Source of the DNA: JAWWPG01 sp037719575
Lineage (GTDB): Bacteria > Actinomycetota > Actinomycetes > Propionibacteriales > Nocardioidaceae
Length of the DNA: 13,444 bases
Direction of reading: 5' to 3'
NCBI GenBank assembly: GCA_037719575.1
Contig: JBBJMF010000078.1
Span: forward strand, 1 to 13,444
The notes below the pieces were generated by a model that was not told where the DNA came from, ran no database searches, and saw nothing but the letters and a program-made list of their open reading frames with translations. The position numbers were made by a program, and so were the translations under genes. Below are positions 11,283 to 13,444 of the stretch, one piece after another; positions within the stretch are counted from its first letter, which is position 1; each line of letters begins with the position of its first letter.

Positions 11283-12656
11283 ATGCGAGCTCGAACCCTG
11301 CTGAAGACCGCCGCCTCAGTGGCTGCGGTGGCCGCACTCACGACCGGCTGCCTGGCGAGTGGCAACGACGAGCCGTCTGGTGACAGCACCAGCGGCTCCG
11401 GTTCCGGCTCCGAGGGTGGCAGCCCAGGTGCGGGTGGAAGCGAGCCCGGCGACGGTGTCGTCGAGGTGTTTGGTGCGTTCGGCGCCGCGGAGCAGGAGGC
11501 CTTCGAGGAGGCGCTCGTCGCCTTCGAGGAGGAGAGCGGGATCGACATCCAGTACACCGGCAACGCCGACTTCACCACGTTCATCCGCAGTCGCGTCCAG
11601 GGTGGCGACCCGCCTGACATCGCGCTGTTCCCCCAGCCGGGCCTGCTGCTCGACATCGCCAGCGACGGCGAGACGCTCGTCCCGATCGACGAGTTCCTCG
11701 ACCGCGATGTGCTCGACGAGACACTGATCCCCGGCTTCCTCGAGGCGACGACCGACGCCGACGGCACGACTTGGGGCGCGCCGATGAGGATGGCGGTCAA
11801 GAGCCTCGTGTGGGTGCCCAAGCCCGCGTTCACCGACGCCGGCTACCCGCTCGAGTACGCATCGCTGCAGGAGCTCATGGCCACCGCGGAGACGATCCGC
11901 GACGACGGGACCGCACCGTGGTGCATCGGCTACGAGTCCGGTGCCGCGACCGGTTGGGTCGGCACCGACTGGCTGGAGGAGATGGTCCTGCGCACGGCTG
12001 GACCGGACGTCTACGACCAGTGGGTCTCGCACGAGATCCCCTTCAACGACCCGCAGATCGCCGAGGCGCTCGACGCATACGGTGAGATCATCTTCGGCGA
12101 CGGACTGGTGGCCGGCGGCGCGAACGCGGTGATCACGACCCCGTTCGGGACCACGTTCAACGCAGCGTTCGAGGAGCCCCCGGGCTGCTACATGATGCGC
12201 AACGGCAACTTCAGCACCGGCTTCTTCCCCGAGGACGTGCAGGCAGACCTCGACGGGACTGTCGACGTCTTCGTGCTGCCGCCGTCCGAGGGCGGTTACG
12301 ACGGGCAGCCGATCCTGGGCGCCGGCGACCTGGCCGGGCTGCTCAACGGTGAGGACGACGAGGCCAAGGAGGTCATGGCGTTCCTGACCGCGGACACGTT
12401 CGGCGCCGAGTGGGCGCAGGCCGGCGGGTGGCTCTCGCCGCACGCGACGTTCGACGCGACCAACTACCCCGACGAGACGACGAAGACCATCGCCGAGCTG
12501 GCGGCCAATGCGGACGTCTTCCGGTTCGACGGGTCAGACCTCATGCCCGCCGAGGTCGGTTCCGGCACGTTCTGGACCGGCATGGTCGAGTGGACGACCG
12601 GTGACAAGACGACCGACGAGGTGCTGACCGAGATCGAGGAGTCCTGGCCAGAATGA
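11283..12656 (+). CDS. ABC transporter sugar-binding lipoprotein (extracellular solute-binding family 1, AglE-like)
   Basis: The 457-residue precursor has a lipoprotein signal: basic MRARTLLK, a hydrophobic run, then LTTGC with lipidation cysteine C23. A Ser/Gly-rich linker (about residues 24-57) would tether the domain to the membrane. The mature part fits a solute-binding fold: VVEVFGAFGAAEQEAFEEAL, QGGDPPDIALFPQPG, TWGAPMRMAVKSLVWVPKPA, GYESGAATGWVGTDWLEEMV, then an AGDLAGLLN segment and an ending near FWTGMVEWTTGDKTTDEVL. It resembles alpha-glucoside/maltose-type binding proteins, but the ligand is not determined. GAGAGG (11267-11272) precedes ATG 11283 by 10 nt. A permease follows, and a divergent LacI-type regulator lies upstream. 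Confidence 0.92.
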   Translation: MRARTLLKTAASVAAVAALTTGCLASGNDEPSGDSTSGSGSGSEGGSPGAGGSEPGDGVVEVFGAFGAAEQEAFEEALVAFEEESGIDIQYTGNADFTTFIRSRVQGGDPPDIALFPQPGLLLDIASDGETLVPIDEFLDRDVLDETLIPGFLEATTDADGTTWGAPMRMAVKSLVWVPKPAFTDAGYPLEYASLQELMATAETIRDDGTAPWCIGYESGAATGWVGTDWLEEMVLRTAGPDVYDQWVSHEIPFNDPQIAEALDAYGEIIFGDGLVAGGANAVITTPFGTTFNAAFEEPPGCYMMRNGNFSTGFFPEDVQADLDGTVDVFVLPPSEGGYDGQPILGAGDLAGLLNGEDDEAKEVMAFLTADTFGAEWAQAGGWLSPHATFDATNYPDETTKTIAELAANADVFRFDGSDLMPAEVGSGTFWTGMVEWTTGDKTTDEVLTEIEESWPE

Positions 12657-12690
12657 GCCGGCCTCGATGACACTGTTCCGATGACGTGAG

Positions 12691-12721
12691 GTCGCCGGGC
12701 GCCCAGCGGGCGCCCGGCGAT
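12691..12721 (+). terminator. Strong GC hairpin between binding-protein and permease genes
   Basis: CGCCGGGCGCCC (12693-12704), loop AGC, and its exact complement (12708-12719) form a 12-bp stem, extended by T12692-A12720 and a G-U pair. There is no T-run. It lies 34 nt past the binding-protein stop and 59 nt before the permease ATG. Such hairpins in binding-protein transporter operons commonly stabilise the upstream message or partly terminate, giving excess binding protein over permease. Here that is inference. Confidence 0.6.
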
Positions 12722-12780
12722 CGCACGCCGTGCATGCCGATCCGCGAGCCGCTCGACCCACGACCACGAGGACCCCGCTG

Positions 12781-13444
12781 ATGAGCACTACGCAGTCCAC
12801 TCCTCCGCCACCGGCAGCACCGCCACCGGCCCCCCCGCCAGCTCGAGCGCCGGCCGTCCCCAAGCGCACCGTGTGGTCGTCGACCTCCGGTGACGAGCGC
12901 TTCGGCGGCGTGGCGTTCGCGATCGGCGTCGTCGGTGTCGCCGCTGTGCTCTACGCGCTCGGCATCACGATGCAGGCGCTGGACATCTACGACGTGCCGA
13001 AGCTGCTCCAGATCGTGGTCGCCGTCATCGGCGGCGTCGGTGGCGCGTACCTGCTCTTCATGTTCCTGAACAAGATCGTCGAGGCGTTGCCGCTCCGGTG
13101 GGAGGAGCGGCTGAAGCCATACGCGTTCCTGCTCCCCGCGCTGGCGCTGATCGGCGTGTTCCTCGTGTACCCCGCGGTGCAGACGATCATCTACAGCTTC
13201 GCCAACGACGACAGCACAGCCTTCGTCGGCCTGCAGAACTACCAGGACATCTTCAGCGACAGCGACTTCCGGACGACGATCTTCAACAACCTGCTCTGGC
13301 TGCTCGTCGTCCCGGCCGGCACCGTCGTGATCGGCCTCTTCGTCGCCACCCTGGCCGACAAGCTGCCGCCGCAGCTGGAGAAGATCGCCAAGTCGATCAT
13401 CTTCTTGCCGATGGCGATCTCGTTCGTCGGTGCGGCCACGATCT
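12781..13444 (+). CDS. Sugar ABC transporter permease, MalF/AglF type (5' part)
   Basis: The first 221 codons are present and the gene continues past the window. A Pro/Ala-rich cytoplasmic tail (about residues 8-27) is followed by two hydrophobic segments (about 42-64 and 75-97), and then the segment that normally opens MalF-type permeases (YAFLLPALALIGVFLVYPAV, about 114-132) with YSFANDD, FVGLQNYQDIF, and further membrane helices (NNLLWLLVVPAGTVVIGLFV; IIFLPMAISFVGAATI). The two extra N-terminal helices resemble the longer AglF/MalF arrangement. GAGGA (12768-12772) is 8 nt from ATG 12781. It should pair with a second permease downstream. No ATPase gene is visible. Confidence 0.9.
   Translation, partial: MSTTQSTPPPPAAPPPAPPPARAPAVPKRTVWSSTSGDERFGGVAFAIGVVGVAAVLYALGITMQALDIYDVPKLLQIVVAVIGGVGGAYLLFMFLNKIVEALPLRWEERLKPYAFLLPALALIGVFLVYPAVQTIIYSFANDDSTAFVGLQNYQDIFSDSDFRTTIFNNLLWLLVVPAGTVVIGLFVATLADKLPPQLEKIAKSIIFLPMAISFVGAATI

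Noticed and set aside
11316..12443. 375-codon minus-strand open frame inside the sugar-binding protein gene
   Set aside because: The plus-strand product has a signal peptide, lipobox and family motifs. The antisense product has none.

Overview
The window is high-GC DNA from an actinobacterium (Actinomycetota). The evidence is the S10/spc ribosomal-protein gene order, an Ala/Pro-rich C-terminal tail on S3, typical actinobacterial L16, S5 and SecY sequences, frequent GTG starts and a GlxR/Crp-type site. I cannot place it to genus.

Region 1 (1-8512) is one dense plus-strand operon: rpsC (3' end only)-rplP-rpmC-rpsQ-rplN-rplX-rplE-rpsN-rpsH-rplF-rplR-rpsE-rpmD-rplO-secY-adk-map. It encodes ribosomal proteins, the Sec translocon core, adenylate kinase and methionine aminopeptidase. 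Most junctions overlap or nearly touch. The larger gaps hold short in-phase ORFs. The most striking is rplN-rplX, where a perfect 72-bp tandem duplication encodes two copies of a 24-residue Ser/Glu/Arg-rich peptide. The usual next genes (infA, rpmJ, rpsM) do not follow map. The operon ends at a perfect 20-bp inverted repeat that begins at the map stop codon.

Region 2 (8589-9976) is an apparently intact IS110-family insertion sequence with a DEDD/serine recombinase. Its roughly 280-bp left non-coding end folds by eye into the two-loop architecture of a bridge (guide) RNA. One loop carries an 11-nt match to the left flank and a 7-nt complement to the right flank, which together define a GT core at 8589-8590 and 9975-9976. 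The element sits at the foot of the map stem-loop, between map and the convergent lacI-type gene. The duplicated core leaves the lacI-type stop codon intact.

Region 3 (9976-13444) is a sugar-uptake locus: a LacI-family repressor on the minus strand (probable TTG start at 11049), a divergent lipoprotein sugar-binding protein, and the 5' part of an MalF/AglF-type permease that runs off the window. The divergent intergenic region carries a LacI-type operator, a weaker second copy and a Crp/GlxR-type site. A strong GC hairpin between the binding-protein and permease genes could set their expression ratio.
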